Assembly (NCBI RefSeq): GCF_042662625.1
Contig: NZ_JBHSXH010000004.1
Coordinates: 186,001-250,000 of the forward strand
Source of the DNA: Halopelagius fulvigenes
Lineage (GTDB): Archaea > Halobacteriota > Halobacteria > Halobacteriales > Haloferacaceae
Length of the DNA stretch: 64,000 nt
Direction of reading: 5' to 3'
Under the pieces are notes generated by a model. It was not told the DNA's origin and ran no database searches. It saw only the letters and a list, made by a program, of their open reading frames with translations. Position numbers and translations under genes: made by a program. Shown in pieces: positions 7,651 through 15,879 of the stretch; position 1 is the first letter of the stretch; every line of letters starts with the position of its first letter.

Positions 7651-8622
7651 ATGAGGAAACGAGACCTCCTCAAGGCGATTGGTGTAGCTAGCGCAACAAG
7701 TGGGTTTAGCTTAACCGCTCAAGCGGGTGATCTTACTGCAGAAAGCCGAGATACAACGCGGGCAGAGACTGAAAAGTATATTCAAACTAAGCCAGTTCAA
7801 AATATCTCAGAAAAAATCGGGACTGGATTCAATATTAGGAAGAGAAATAATGAGAATAAGAGTGGAAAAATTAATCTGGATGAGCAGGCGGAAGAATCTC
7901 GAGTAAAGTACGGAGGTGAGACTATAGCCCATGGAATTCGGTATGAAACTAACGTCGGTATCCTTGGGCTGGTAATACAGAACGGCACTGTTGTACAAGC
8001 AATTTTAGCAGTTAAGAAGAAGTCCAACAAAGGCTGGATTAAGAAGATTACCAACGCACCACCCGCTAAAGGCAAATCCCAATTTATTATTGGCACGCCT
8101 GACACTGCAATGTATGCAAGGACAGCTACGGGGGATGAAGAAGCATTAGTTGCTAAGATTGTTGGTGGAGAGGTTAGTAACGTATCTGTGATTGAAAATG
8201 AATCGAATATTTACTACAAAGGTAAAACGGACTCGTCAGTAGTAATTATCGATAGGAGTACTGAAGAGATTTTACACGAAAAACAAATAGGAGCTTCTGT
8301 GAGCTCCTCTGATGGGTTCTCAACGATGGCCGCTAAAACGCCAGATTCGTGTAAGGGCGCTCCATTCCATGTCTGCGCATACGACTTGATGGACTCGTCT
8401 TTCTATTGTGGTCTAGCAGGGGAGGCTTGTGTCATTACTGGACTAGGTGGTCCGGCACCATTTGTGGCATGTCTCGCTGCAATAGCCTCACTCTGTGGAG
8501 GTAGGGTTATGTTAATGAAAATTAGTGGTGCTTGTGAGGAGGTCGCAGAATGTATCGTTGATTACTGTGATCAGTCTATTGCCCCCTGTGGGCCTTCCAC
8601 CCCCATTTATCCAGTCGCCTAA
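7651..8622 (+). CDS. Halocin C8-like bacteriocin precursor (copy B)
   Basis: 323 residues. The N-terminus RKRDLLKAIGVASATSG resembles a Tat signal with KR in place of RR. A long basic and polar propeptide (about 30-225) is followed by a Cys-rich tail (229-323) with 10 cysteines around a hydrophobic Gly/Ala-rich core (GLAGEACVITGLGG, AACLAAIASLC-like). Ten Cys in a small hydrophobic C-terminal peptide is the number in mature halocin C8, and the tail looks more halocin C8-like than that of copy A. In ProC8 the N-terminal part acts as the immunity protein, which may also hold here. It lies downstream of a two-helix small protein and divergent from Cys-rich paralog 2. A T-rich run follows at 8647. 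No cleavage site can be assigned with certainty. Confidence 0.75.
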   Translation: MRKRDLLKAIGVASATSGFSLTAQAGDLTAESRDTTRAETEKYIQTKPVQNISEKIGTGFNIRKRNNENKSGKINLDEQAEESRVKYGGETIAHGIRYETNVGILGLVIQNGTVVQAILAVKKKSNKGWIKKITNAPPAKGKSQFIIGTPDTAMYARTATGDEEALVAKIVGGEVSNVSVIENESNIYYKGKTDSSVVIIDRSTEEILHEKQIGASVSSSDGFSTMAAKTPDSCKGAPFHVCAYDLMDSSFYCGLAGEACVITGLGGPAPFVACLAAIASLCGGRVMLMKISGACEEVAECIVDYCDQSIAPCGPSTPIYPVA

Positions 8623-8646
8623 CCAAACAACTAGATTCGAACACAA

Positions 8647-8656
8647 TTTCTTTTTT
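8647..8656 (+). terminator. T-rich terminator downstream of halocin-like gene B
   Basis: TTTCTTTTTT begins 24 bases after the stop codon of the 7651-8622 gene. Archaeal terminators are commonly T-runs without a hairpin. Confidence 0.4.
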
Positions 8657-9629
8657 GTGTTATTATATCTTCATAAGAATTTTTCTCTACTCCGAGATAT
8701 ATAGTGGAGCAATTCATTTTGACAGTACGTTTGAAGATGTGAGAGTGACAGAGTAAGTAATGGACCTGCCGCTAATATTCTACGGCTAAGTCAAAGAAAC
8801 ACTAAGACAGGATTTTGAACGGTTTGGTACTAATCCATTCACATCGCTGTACCTTGTCTTCGATACTATGTGCCCCGACGACACCCCTACTGCCTTCTCC
8901 ACAAGGATTGTAAGGATATCTGATTTTTGTCGCACGACATCTTGCAGCCATCAACTTCCTGTTGAAAGTCAGTGACGGTAATGAGACAGATTATATGCGA
9001 CTCTCATAGATAGAGAGTGTGTCGAACTGATTTGCTCAGCACTGATAACACCTGATTAGATCTCTACACTAATGCGGTCCACCTTTTGTGAGTGGTAACG
9101 CTCTACGAGACGTATACACCTCCGGCATTAATATTCTGTATAGCGCCATATGGTGTATTAATAGTGTCGGGGTGGGTACACGCTGATTTCAAGGTATAGA
9201 GGGGCCCTATGATTAGTATTCGATGTTCAGAGCGTTCCACTTTGGCTTATTATAAGGAAATGTGGAATTGGCGATATCTGGTTCCCCAGTTTTGGCGTCC
9301 GAAACGCGCGATATCGTGCAATACAGCGAGATCAAGGACCGAATGAATCCTATGGTGCTATATGAAATGACCGCCACCGGAGGTTCCCAACCTCGGAGGA
9401 TGGTTTTGATGCATGGCTTATTTCCAGCGTTAGCCGTGTCCTACGCTATGAACGCGGTTTTAGACTTCTGTGAGCTGGAGAGCAGTGGTATTAGCCGCTA
9501 CAGTAGAGAGCCAGTTTCTATAATTATGATAACACCTACGAAGGCCCAAAGCGGGTACGTGATGAAAGGAGGAAAAGATTGGAATACCGTAGGACGATTC
9601 ATCGCCAAACCCAGTTACCCGACGGTGGG
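8657..9629. other. Gene-poor stretch at the right edge of the low-GC island
   Basis: No supported gene in about 970 bases. It contains a small dyad ACTCTC-N7-GAGAGT (9000-9018) and the hairpin at 9235-9267, after which composition begins to rise toward the GC-rich chromosome-like sequence. A plus-strand frame at 9262-9726 runs antisense into the next gene and has no recognisable domain. The minus strand at about 9300-9610 has a hydrophobic, stop-interrupted reading that might be a decayed membrane-protein gene. Confidence 0.45.
9235..9267. repeat. Imperfect hairpin, island-edge element (right copy)
   Basis: TTCCAC (9235-9240) pairs with GTGGAA (9262-9267), with an inner CTTA/TAAG pair around TTA. 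The core CCACTT-x-GGCTTATT is shared with the hairpin at 1216-1247, in the same orientation. The two sit close to both ends of the low-GC segment. Confidence 0.5.
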
Positions 9630-10730
9630 TTACGAGAGGTCGAAGAGACTCAAATTAGCCGCATCGTCGGAGTCGGTCAATTTCTCGACACCGATCGCAG
9701 CGTCGAGTCTATCGTCGGACTCGTAGTACATCCACGGCTGGCCACTCTCGTCTCTTATCAGGAACGGCGAACTACATCGGCCGTTGTCCGGTTCTCCGCT
9801 CGTCGCCTGATTGAACGTCCCGAGGTGATTCTCTTTGTCTATGTTCTCGCCCACCTCCGCGACCCATTGGTTACCGTCCGAGGCGTGGAAGGCGAGGCAG
9901 TAGGACCCGGCGTATCGGAAGAAGAAGGGACCGGAGACGTTCCCCTCGTGTTCCGGTTGCGGAGTGACGACTTCGTTCGGGTCGACGGTCCAGTTCTTCC
10001 CGTCGTCGGACGTCGCGAGTCGAATGTGACGATTCCCGCTCTGGTTATCCATGAAGAACATCGTGTAACTGTTCGACCGGTCGGGAATCGAGTAGTTGTA
10101 GACGCGCGCGTAGGAGGTTTCTGACGACCCGGAGTACATCGACGTGTCTACTGCGACGCCGCCGTAGTCGAACGTGGCTCCGTCATCACCTGAGCAGTAC
10201 CACCATCGGGTCGTGTCGTTGTTACCGTGGGCGTAGAGCAGCACTTTCCCGTATTCGTCGGCGTAGATGGCGTGCGGTGACGAGATGTGAGAGACGCCGC
10301 TGAAGTCCGACGGGTCGATGATAGGGTTTCCGGCGTACTCCGACCACGAACCGTCACCGAGCGTGTCCGAGTAGAACAGGGCGACGCCGATCGTCTCACC
10401 GTCTTTCGTCTCGGAGGTACCGTGAGGAGCGCAGTACAAGTGGTACTTCCCTAACGGATCGGCGATGTTCGACGTCTCGATGAGGGATGGGAAGATGAAC
10501 TCGTCTCCTGGAGAGTAACTCTGTGCGCCGGGGTCGAAGGCCAGTCCCTGATTCGAATAGTCGATGTCTGTGACGGAATCACTCTCTGCGAGGTCCGCAG
10601 AACCCGGATTGGTATGATCGTACGCAGATGCAACTTCCGTCACCGACGTACCGAGTCCGAGCCCACTTCCAGAGAGGACTCCGAGTGATTGTAACACTGT
10701 TCTCCGTTCGAGGTCGAATTTCTCTTGCAT
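9630..10730 (-). CDS. Secreted five-bladed beta-propeller glycosidase-like protein (GH43/GH32-type fold)
   Basis: 366 residues. The N-terminus DLERRTVLQSLGVLSG is a Tat-type signal with twin Arg. The body consists of repeated beta-blade units: DEFIFPSLIE, SSPHAIYADEYGKVLLYAHG, YARVYNYSIPD, SGPFFFRYAGSYCLAF and CSSPFLIRDESGQPWMYYES. Acidic residues recur at equivalent blade positions, as in the GH43/GH32/GH62 propeller families, which hydrolyse plant or microbial polysaccharide side chains outside the cell. I cannot name the exact family or the three catalytic acids with certainty. It lies between the low-GC island and a mannonate dehydratase stump, so its link to the downstream catabolic genes is uncertain. 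Confidence 0.6.
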   Translation of the reverse strand: MQEKFDLERRTVLQSLGVLSGSGLGLGTSVTEVASAYDHTNPGSADLAESDSVTDIDYSNQGLAFDPGAQSYSPGDEFIFPSLIETSNIADPLGKYHLYCAPHGTSETKDGETIGVALFYSDTLGDGSWSEYAGNPIIDPSDFSGVSHISSPHAIYADEYGKVLLYAHGNNDTTRWWYCSGDDGATFDYGGVAVDTSMYSGSSETSYARVYNYSIPDRSNSYTMFFMDNQSGNRHIRLATSDDGKNWTVDPNEVVTPQPEHEGNVSGPFFFRYAGSYCLAFHASDGNQWVAEVGENIDKENHLGTFNQATSGEPDNGRCSSPFLIRDESGQPWMYYESDDRLDAAIGVEKLTDSDDAANLSLFDLS

Positions 10731-11161
10731 GGCTGAGGCTACCTTAGTGGGGCGCTAACACGGCCCACATCTAGAGGTAATCCCTGCCCAGTTAATTCTT
10801 TCCCCGTTGACATCTTCCTGGAGGATATCCGTTAACGGTATGCTGTCCACCCGAAGGGCAGGCTCTTCGCCGTCGGCTACACGAAGGGCCTCCTCGAACA
10901 GACGCGATGAACGAGGCACCGCCGAGGAGCGACTGAACTGCAACGTTCCGAAGGGCGTCCTCTCCCGCGCAGATAAGTTTCTAAGGCCGCATCAGGATTT
11001 TCCGATTCCCCGCTTTCGTCGGTGGCTGTGTCTCGAATACGGACGCGAACGAGCGTAATGGTTGGTATTCGACGAGACAGGCACGGCAAGGGCGTTCCGG
11101 CGAGTCGATCGCTGAACCGAATGTGGACGTACTCGTCAGCCGGAGGCTATCAGAGAGGGGT
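10731..11161. other. Intergenic junction with a dehydratase gene stump
   Basis: No intact gene. It includes the start region of the 9630-10730 gene, the mannonate dehydratase C-terminal fragment at 10854-10910, and the end region of the FAD oxidoreductase gene. Confidence 0.5.
10854..10910 (+). pseudogene. C-terminal stump of a mannonate dehydratase (uxuA) gene
   Basis: The plus strand reads KGRLFAVGYTKGLLEQTR and then TGA. The intact mannonate dehydratase at 53705-54658 ends GRLYAIGYLKGLLEATE and then TAA. Upstream the frame soon meets a stop and homology is lost, so only about 18 codons remain. This is a scar of a lost uxuA copy and shows that this junction was rearranged. Confidence 0.65.
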
Positions 11162-13213
11162 TCACGTCGGACCTGAAGCCTCCGAGTCAACCAGTCTCGA
11201 ACGTAGGCGTTCGGCGTCCTCGGGCGAGTCCTGCACCTCGGAAACGAGGGCGTCCCAAAGGAGTTGACACGCCTCGCCGCGAGTCAGTTCGTCGTCGCTC
11301 TCGCCACTCTCCAGTCCGCCGACATCGTCGAACGCCGACCGAAGCATCTCGACGAACTCTCCCCGCCGTACTGGAGTGGAAGACGCTTCGCTATCCACCG
11401 CGGACGCACGCTCGGTCGCATCGTACGCTCCGCCCTCTGCGAGCGCTGCGGCTGCATCGACCCACGTTCTCGCCACCGACGATTCGAGCACGTCGTCGGG
11501 ACGAGCGTCGTAGGACTCGAAGAACCCCTTCGTCGAGAAGTACTGGACCGCCGGCGCCCACGGTTCGTCCGTCTCCGCGTCGACATCGTTGAAGAACGAC
11601 AGCGAGTGGTCCGCGACGGCGAGGCGTCGCTGGAGCGCATCCACGTCGAGCGAGGCGGGAGCGACATCGTGTTCGTGTGCGAGCGATGCGGCGAACCCGG
11701 CGGCCTCGCCGATGTGCATCCACGTCGGTTCGAGTCTGATGGTCCCGTATGCGACGTGGGTCGACGAGAGCGGAACGGGAACGAGCAGGTTGTCCACGTC
11801 CTTCGGGAGGAGCGCACGGTACGGAATCTGGGACGGCCGGGTCACCTGCGACGCGTAGAAGAACCCTTCGGGCTCACCGCCCGCCCGGCGGACGTCGCGG
11901 CACGCGTGGGAATCGAGCGGATACTCGGCGTACGCGATGGCGTCGGCGTGCACGGGCGTCCGACTGAGAGCCGGTGCCAATCGAGCGTCTCCTTCGGAGA
12001 ACGTGTACCGACCGTCGAGACGGCGCGCCTCGCGGACGTAGAACTGCCACGGGAAGTTGTCGTTATCCTCGAACTCGTCGGCGGCGAGTCCCCACTCTCG
12101 GGCGTCCGACCGGATTTCGTCCGGAACCTCCTCGTCGTTCTGGAGGAAGTACAGAAGCCCGAGGGCGTGTTCGCGGTGTCTCTCTGCTATCTCGTCGCGC
12201 CTCTCCCACGACCCCTCCGGGTAGTCGTAGTTCTCCCCGGGAAGGTCGGCCGCGTTCATGTCGGCTTTGTCGTTCGGGAGGTACCGGAGCGTCAGGTACG
12301 ACCGGAGGCCCGACTCGCGGACGTGCGGAAGTTCTTCGATGAACTCCTCGCGATCGTAGCTTTCCGGTCGCTCCGGGAGGCGTCGGTTCTCGGGGTCGCG
12401 CGCGAGACAGAGCCGATAGTTGTACGCTTGGATGGCGTTATCGCCGCGTCCGTCGCTTCCGGGGAATATCTCCGTCAGCCCTGCCGGATGCGGAACTAAA
12501 TCGAGGCTCCCGCGGCGCTTCTCCTCCGGAACGTGGAGCGGCCCTCGCCGGTCCATCGGCGCGCTATCGTCCGCGTGTCCGACCGCCTCCCGGGGATAGT
12601 ACCGGTCACTGCGGATACCGGTGAATATTCGACCGGCGAACTGTTCGTCGTACGCCGACCGCGGTTCGCGGCCCACTCGGTAGGAGACGCCCACTGCAGC
12701 CAAGAGGTCACCTTCGTACGTGGCGTCGACGAACACCGACCCCTCGGTGGTGAACGACCGGTCGCCGTCGAACGACTCGAACGTGACCGCGTTCACCGTG
12801 TCGTTCGACCGGTCCGCCGAAACGGGGTGATACCCGCGAACGACGGTCAGGTCGTCTTCGTCGTCGACGAACGTCTCGAACGTCTCCTCCGCGACGCGGG
12901 GTTCGAAGATGTACCCGTCTTCGCAGTACTCGTACTGTTGGGAGTCTCTCCCGTAGGTCGTCGCGTAGTGTTCTCGAACGGCCTCGAAGAACTCGTCGAG
13001 AATCGGCGAGCGAGGTTTCATCACCAGCGTGTCGGTGTAACTCAAGCCTCCCGCCATCATCCCGCCGAGGTGTTGGTTGTACGTTATCAACAGCGTCGGC
13101 GCGCCTTCTCGTGCGGCTCGCACCGCAGTCGCGATTCCTCCCGCCGACCCGCCGACGACGACGGTGGCGTACGTTTCTCCCTCTACTGTGTGAGTGTCCA
13201 TGTTGTACGTCAT
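11162..13213 (-). CDS. FAD-dependent oxidoreductase (FAD_oxidored type) with SLH-like tail
   Basis: 683 residues. The N-terminal dinucleotide-binding motif VVGGSAGGIATAVRAAREG is followed by HLGGMMAGGLSYTDT, typical of the FAD-dependent oxidoreductases grouped as FAD_oxidored (PF12831-like). Other conserved blocks are FVDATYEGDLLAAVGVSYRVGRE, YNYRLCLARDPENR and QVTRPSQIPYRALLPKDVDNLLVP. The last ~100 residues contain two helical repeats of the form RRGEFVEMLRSAF and TRGEACQLLWDALV, which resemble S-layer-homology half-repeats. No Sec or Tat signal is seen, so the protein is probably cytoplasmic. Last gene of a four-gene operon, 3 bases after the metallopeptidase gene. An in-frame ATG at 13201 is an alternative start. 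Substrate unknown. Confidence 0.8.
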   Translation of the reverse strand: MTYNMDTHTVEGETYATVVVGGSAGGIATAVRAAREGAPTLLITYNQHLGGMMAGGLSYTDTLVMKPRSPILDEFFEAVREHYATTYGRDSQQYEYCEDGYIFEPRVAEETFETFVDDEDDLTVVRGYHPVSADRSNDTVNAVTFESFDGDRSFTTEGSVFVDATYEGDLLAAVGVSYRVGREPRSAYDEQFAGRIFTGIRSDRYYPREAVGHADDSAPMDRRGPLHVPEEKRRGSLDLVPHPAGLTEIFPGSDGRGDNAIQAYNYRLCLARDPENRRLPERPESYDREEFIEELPHVRESGLRSYLTLRYLPNDKADMNAADLPGENYDYPEGSWERRDEIAERHREHALGLLYFLQNDEEVPDEIRSDAREWGLAADEFEDNDNFPWQFYVREARRLDGRYTFSEGDARLAPALSRTPVHADAIAYAEYPLDSHACRDVRRAGGEPEGFFYASQVTRPSQIPYRALLPKDVDNLLVPVPLSSTHVAYGTIRLEPTWMHIGEAAGFAASLAHEHDVAPASLDVDALQRRLAVADHSLSFFNDVDAETDEPWAPAVQYFSTKGFFESYDARPDDVLESSVARTWVDAAAALAEGGAYDATERASAVDSEASSTPVRRGEFVEMLRSAFDDVGGLESGESDDELTRGEACQLLWDALVSEVQDSPEDAERLRSRLVDSEASGPT

Positions 13214-13216
13214 GTA

Positions 13217-13732
13217 TTATTCGATGTCTCCGACTCCGCGACGCAGTTTCCGACGGGCCGTATCCGGAAGCCGGTCTCCGAGGAGTTCTACGGCGAACCA
13301 CTGTGCCGCCCGTTCTTCCAGTTCTCGTTCGTCGGCAGAGCCTCCGAACCACGACGAGAGGGCCTCGCGCAACGGTGACCGTGGAGTCCGCTCCACCGCT
13401 GAGACGTCGAGCACGTGGTGGCCTAGTTCGTGCGCCAGCACGAGTTCGGTTGCGAGCGACTCCGAAACGCCGAGGCGTTCCGCGAGAACCGGGATCTGGG
13501 CGTCGTAAAGCGTGATGACGCCGTCGGCGTACGTCCCGAAGAGGCGCAGTCGGTCGACGCCGCTCCACTCGCTGCGTCTTATCGTGACGCCTTCGTTCGC
13601 GGCCAGTTCCCACACGTTATCCGTGCCGTGCGCCGTGCGGAGTTCGCCGGCCTTCGCCTCGCCGAACCGTCGTGCTTCACGGTCGGTCGATTGCTCCCCC
13701 CGACGGGACCGAAGCGTCTCTCCGAAGCTCAT
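13217..13732 (-). CDS. ImmA/IrrE-type zinc metallopeptidase
   Basis: 171 residues. LVLAHELGHHVLD carries the HExxH zinc site, and ELEERAAQWFAVELL supplies the downstream Glu, the layout of ImmA/IrrE (gluzincin) peptidases. Such proteins usually cleave repressors or regulatory proteins, but here no Xre-type partner is visible. Its ATG overlaps the stop of the upstream hydantoinase gene (ATGA at 13729-13732), so the two are translationally coupled. That points to a role tied to the operon, such as regulating it or processing one of its enzymes (inference). Confidence 0.8.
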   Translation of the reverse strand: MSFGETLRSRRGEQSTDREARRFGEAKAGELRTAHGTDNVWELAANEGVTIRRSEWSGVDRLRLFGTYADGVITLYDAQIPVLAERLGVSESLATELVLAHELGHHVLDVSAVERTPRSPLREALSSWFGGSADERELEERAAQWFAVELLGDRLPDTARRKLRRGVGDIE

Positions 13733-15873
13733 GGCTTCTCCGCGAGGATGACTAGCTCCTCGTCCGGTTCGACGTCTTCGAGTTCGATGTCCACTAACGA
13801 GAGAACCTGCTCACGCGTCGACATCCCGCTGATATCGACGAGGCGGTTCCCGCGCGCGATGTAGATGTTGGGGAGCTTCGTCGACGAGTTACTGAACACG
13901 GACTCTCTGTTCAGCACGCGTTCGACCGTTCGCTCGAGCGATTCCCCGCGTGTTTCGTACACGGCCGCGTCTTCGAGTTTCATCTTGACGACGCCGGCGT
14001 TGTCGACTATCGTCGTCTTCGACTTCGTCTTCGAGAGCAGGCCGAAGAGCCGTTTCGTCGTCTCGTCGGCGACGTACACGTGGAGACCGGCGGTGGACGC
14101 ACCGCCGTCTATCTGGTCGGGGTCTGCGTCTAAGGCGGCGGCGGCCGCTTCCAGACGCTCGTCGGGACTGACCGCCCCTTGCGAGAGGTCACGGGTCTGG
14201 AGCTCTGTCGACCCCTCGGCTTCCGCACGAAGGAGGTTCCGAGACGCGTCGTACTCGACTTTCGCCTCGACGGTCTCTTGATTCGCGCCCATTCCGATAA
14301 CGGAGTCGACCGCTTCGCGCCGGAGGTGTTCGATTTCCTCCTCCGAGGGGTTCATCACGTTCCGCTCGACCACGTCTCGGACCATAGCGAGGGCGACGCC
14401 GATAGTGCTGATGGTCTCGTGGTTCACGGCCAAGTGGACGTCGTAGTCCGTCGTCTCCGCGAGGTACGGAAGGAGCGCTGCGCTCCCGCCGCCGCCGCCG
14501 ACGAGTTCGAGCAGGTTCGGGTTCAGGTCGTACTCGTCGATGATGTTCTCGATGACCGGCTTGATCTTCTGCGCGCTCACCTCGAGGACGCGCTCTGCGG
14601 CCGACTCGACGTCCGTTCCGAGTTCGGCCGCGACCGGCTCGAACGCGCGTCTCGCAGCCTCCGGGTTCCCCGACGCGTACATGTCCTCGTCGACCAATCC
14701 GAGCAGGTTCGCCGCACCGCTCGGAGTGACGGCGTACCGGTCGCCGTCGGCCGTCTCGACGGCGACGTACTCGGGGTCGCCGTCCTTCGGACGGACGCGG
14801 ACGAGTTTCGGGTCCGTGATATCTTCGGGGTCCGCGTACACCGCGTACGGGAGGTCCGCGATGTGTGCGCTCCGGGGGCCCGACGCGACGACGTCGCCGT
14901 CTTCGATTCGTATCATCGACCCGCCGGCGACCCCTTCCGTACGGATGTCGAGCGTCTCGAGGAACGTCGTGTGGTTACCGATCTCTGCGGGCTTCCACTT
15001 CGGCTGTCCCTTCTCGATGACGCTGATGTCGCTCGACGTTCCGCCGACCTCGATGAAGATGCCGTCGGTGACGTTCTCGTACATCAGCGCACCGGCGACC
15101 CCGGCGGCCGGACCGGACAGGATGGTCTGTATCGGTCGCCGGCGCATCTCGTCTATCTCCATCACGCCGCCGTCCGAACGCATGATCATCAAGGGGGAGG
15201 TGACGCCCATTCCCTCGATGCCCGCCGCGGTGGACCGCGACGTCTCCATCATCCGAGGTAGGATGCTCGCGTTCACGACGGCCGTCCGCGTCCGGACCTT
15301 CAGTCCGTACCGCTTCGAGACGACGTTCGCCCCGATAGCTGCGAACCCCTCGTCGCGGGCGAGTTCGCAGACTCGTTCTTCCATGCGGGGGTCGTCGACG
15401 CCGAACACTTGGCTCGCGACGACCGCTTCCACATCTTCCTCCTCGAACCGAGCGAGCGTTTCTCTGACCTCTGCTTCCGGGAACCCGTCGCTGAGCGAGA
15501 CGAAGGCGTGCGTCGTCTCGATGACCTGGTCGTTCTTCAGGTCGATGTCGTCGACGTTCGTCTCCGTCCTTCCGCGGCGTCCCTTCAGTCCTTTCCCCAT
15601 GCCGATGACGCCGACTTTCGCCACGTCGCCCTCGAGGAGGGCGTTCGTCGCCTGCGTCGTTCCGTGAGCGAGGAACACGACGTCCTCGGGCGTCGCGTTG
15701 ATGTTTTCGAGGATCTGTGAGGCCGCTTGGACGATCCCTGCGGCGACCCCCTCGTCCGCATCGTGCGTCGTGGGGACTTTGACTTGCTCCAGGAGTTCGA
15801 GCGATTCGCTGTCGACGGCGACAGCGTCAGTGAACGTCCCGCCAACGTCGATTCCGACTCGTATCTTGGTCAT
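13729..15873 (-). CDS. Hydantoinase/5-oxoprolinase family ATPase (HyuA-like)
   Basis: 714 residues. The N-terminal IRVGIDVGGTFTDAV is the phosphate-binding motif of the HyuA/oxoprolinase A family, followed by LAHGTTQATNALLEG, ILSGPAAGVAGA and FIEVGGTSSDIS, all hallmark blocks. These enzymes open cyclic amides (hydantoins, 5-oxoproline) with ATP, or act as acetone-carboxylase-like subunits. The usual HyuB partner is not encoded in the window. The C-terminus has an extended region (about 620-714) without obvious family features. Seven bases after the permease gene and overlapping the metallopeptidase gene, it is the central enzyme of this operon. Exact substrate unknown. Confidence 0.85.
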   Translation of the reverse strand: MTKIRVGIDVGGTFTDAVAVDSESLELLEQVKVPTTHDADEGVAAGIVQAASQILENINATPEDVVFLAHGTTQATNALLEGDVAKVGVIGMGKGLKGRRGRTETNVDDIDLKNDQVIETTHAFVSLSDGFPEAEVRETLARFEEEDVEAVVASQVFGVDDPRMEERVCELARDEGFAAIGANVVSKRYGLKVRTRTAVVNASILPRMMETSRSTAAGIEGMGVTSPLMIMRSDGGVMEIDEMRRRPIQTILSGPAAGVAGALMYENVTDGIFIEVGGTSSDISVIEKGQPKWKPAEIGNHTTFLETLDIRTEGVAGGSMIRIEDGDVVASGPRSAHIADLPYAVYADPEDITDPKLVRVRPKDGDPEYVAVETADGDRYAVTPSGAANLLGLVDEDMYASGNPEAARRAFEPVAAELGTDVESAAERVLEVSAQKIKPVIENIIDEYDLNPNLLELVGGGGGSAALLPYLAETTDYDVHLAVNHETISTIGVALAMVRDVVERNVMNPSEEEIEHLRREAVDSVIGMGANQETVEAKVEYDASRNLLRAEAEGSTELQTRDLSQGAVSPDERLEAAAAALDADPDQIDGGASTAGLHVYVADETTKRLFGLLSKTKSKTTIVDNAGVVKMKLEDAAVYETRGESLERTVERVLNRESVFSNSSTKLPNIYIARGNRLVDISGMSTREQVLSLVDIELEDVEPDEELVILAEKP

Positions 15874-15879
15874 CGTTCG

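Noticed and set aside
9000..9018. Small hairpin ACTCTC-N7-GAGAGT
   Set aside because: Isolated, short, with no adjacent gene or second copy; too weak to interpret.
9300..9610. Hydrophobic minus-strand reading resembling a membrane protein
   Set aside because: It is interrupted by stops and matches no family I recognise; noted as a possible decayed gene but not annotated.
9262..9726. 154-codon plus-strand frame
   Set aside because: It runs antisense into the beta-propeller gene, has no recognisable domain, and its codon use does not resemble neighbouring genes.
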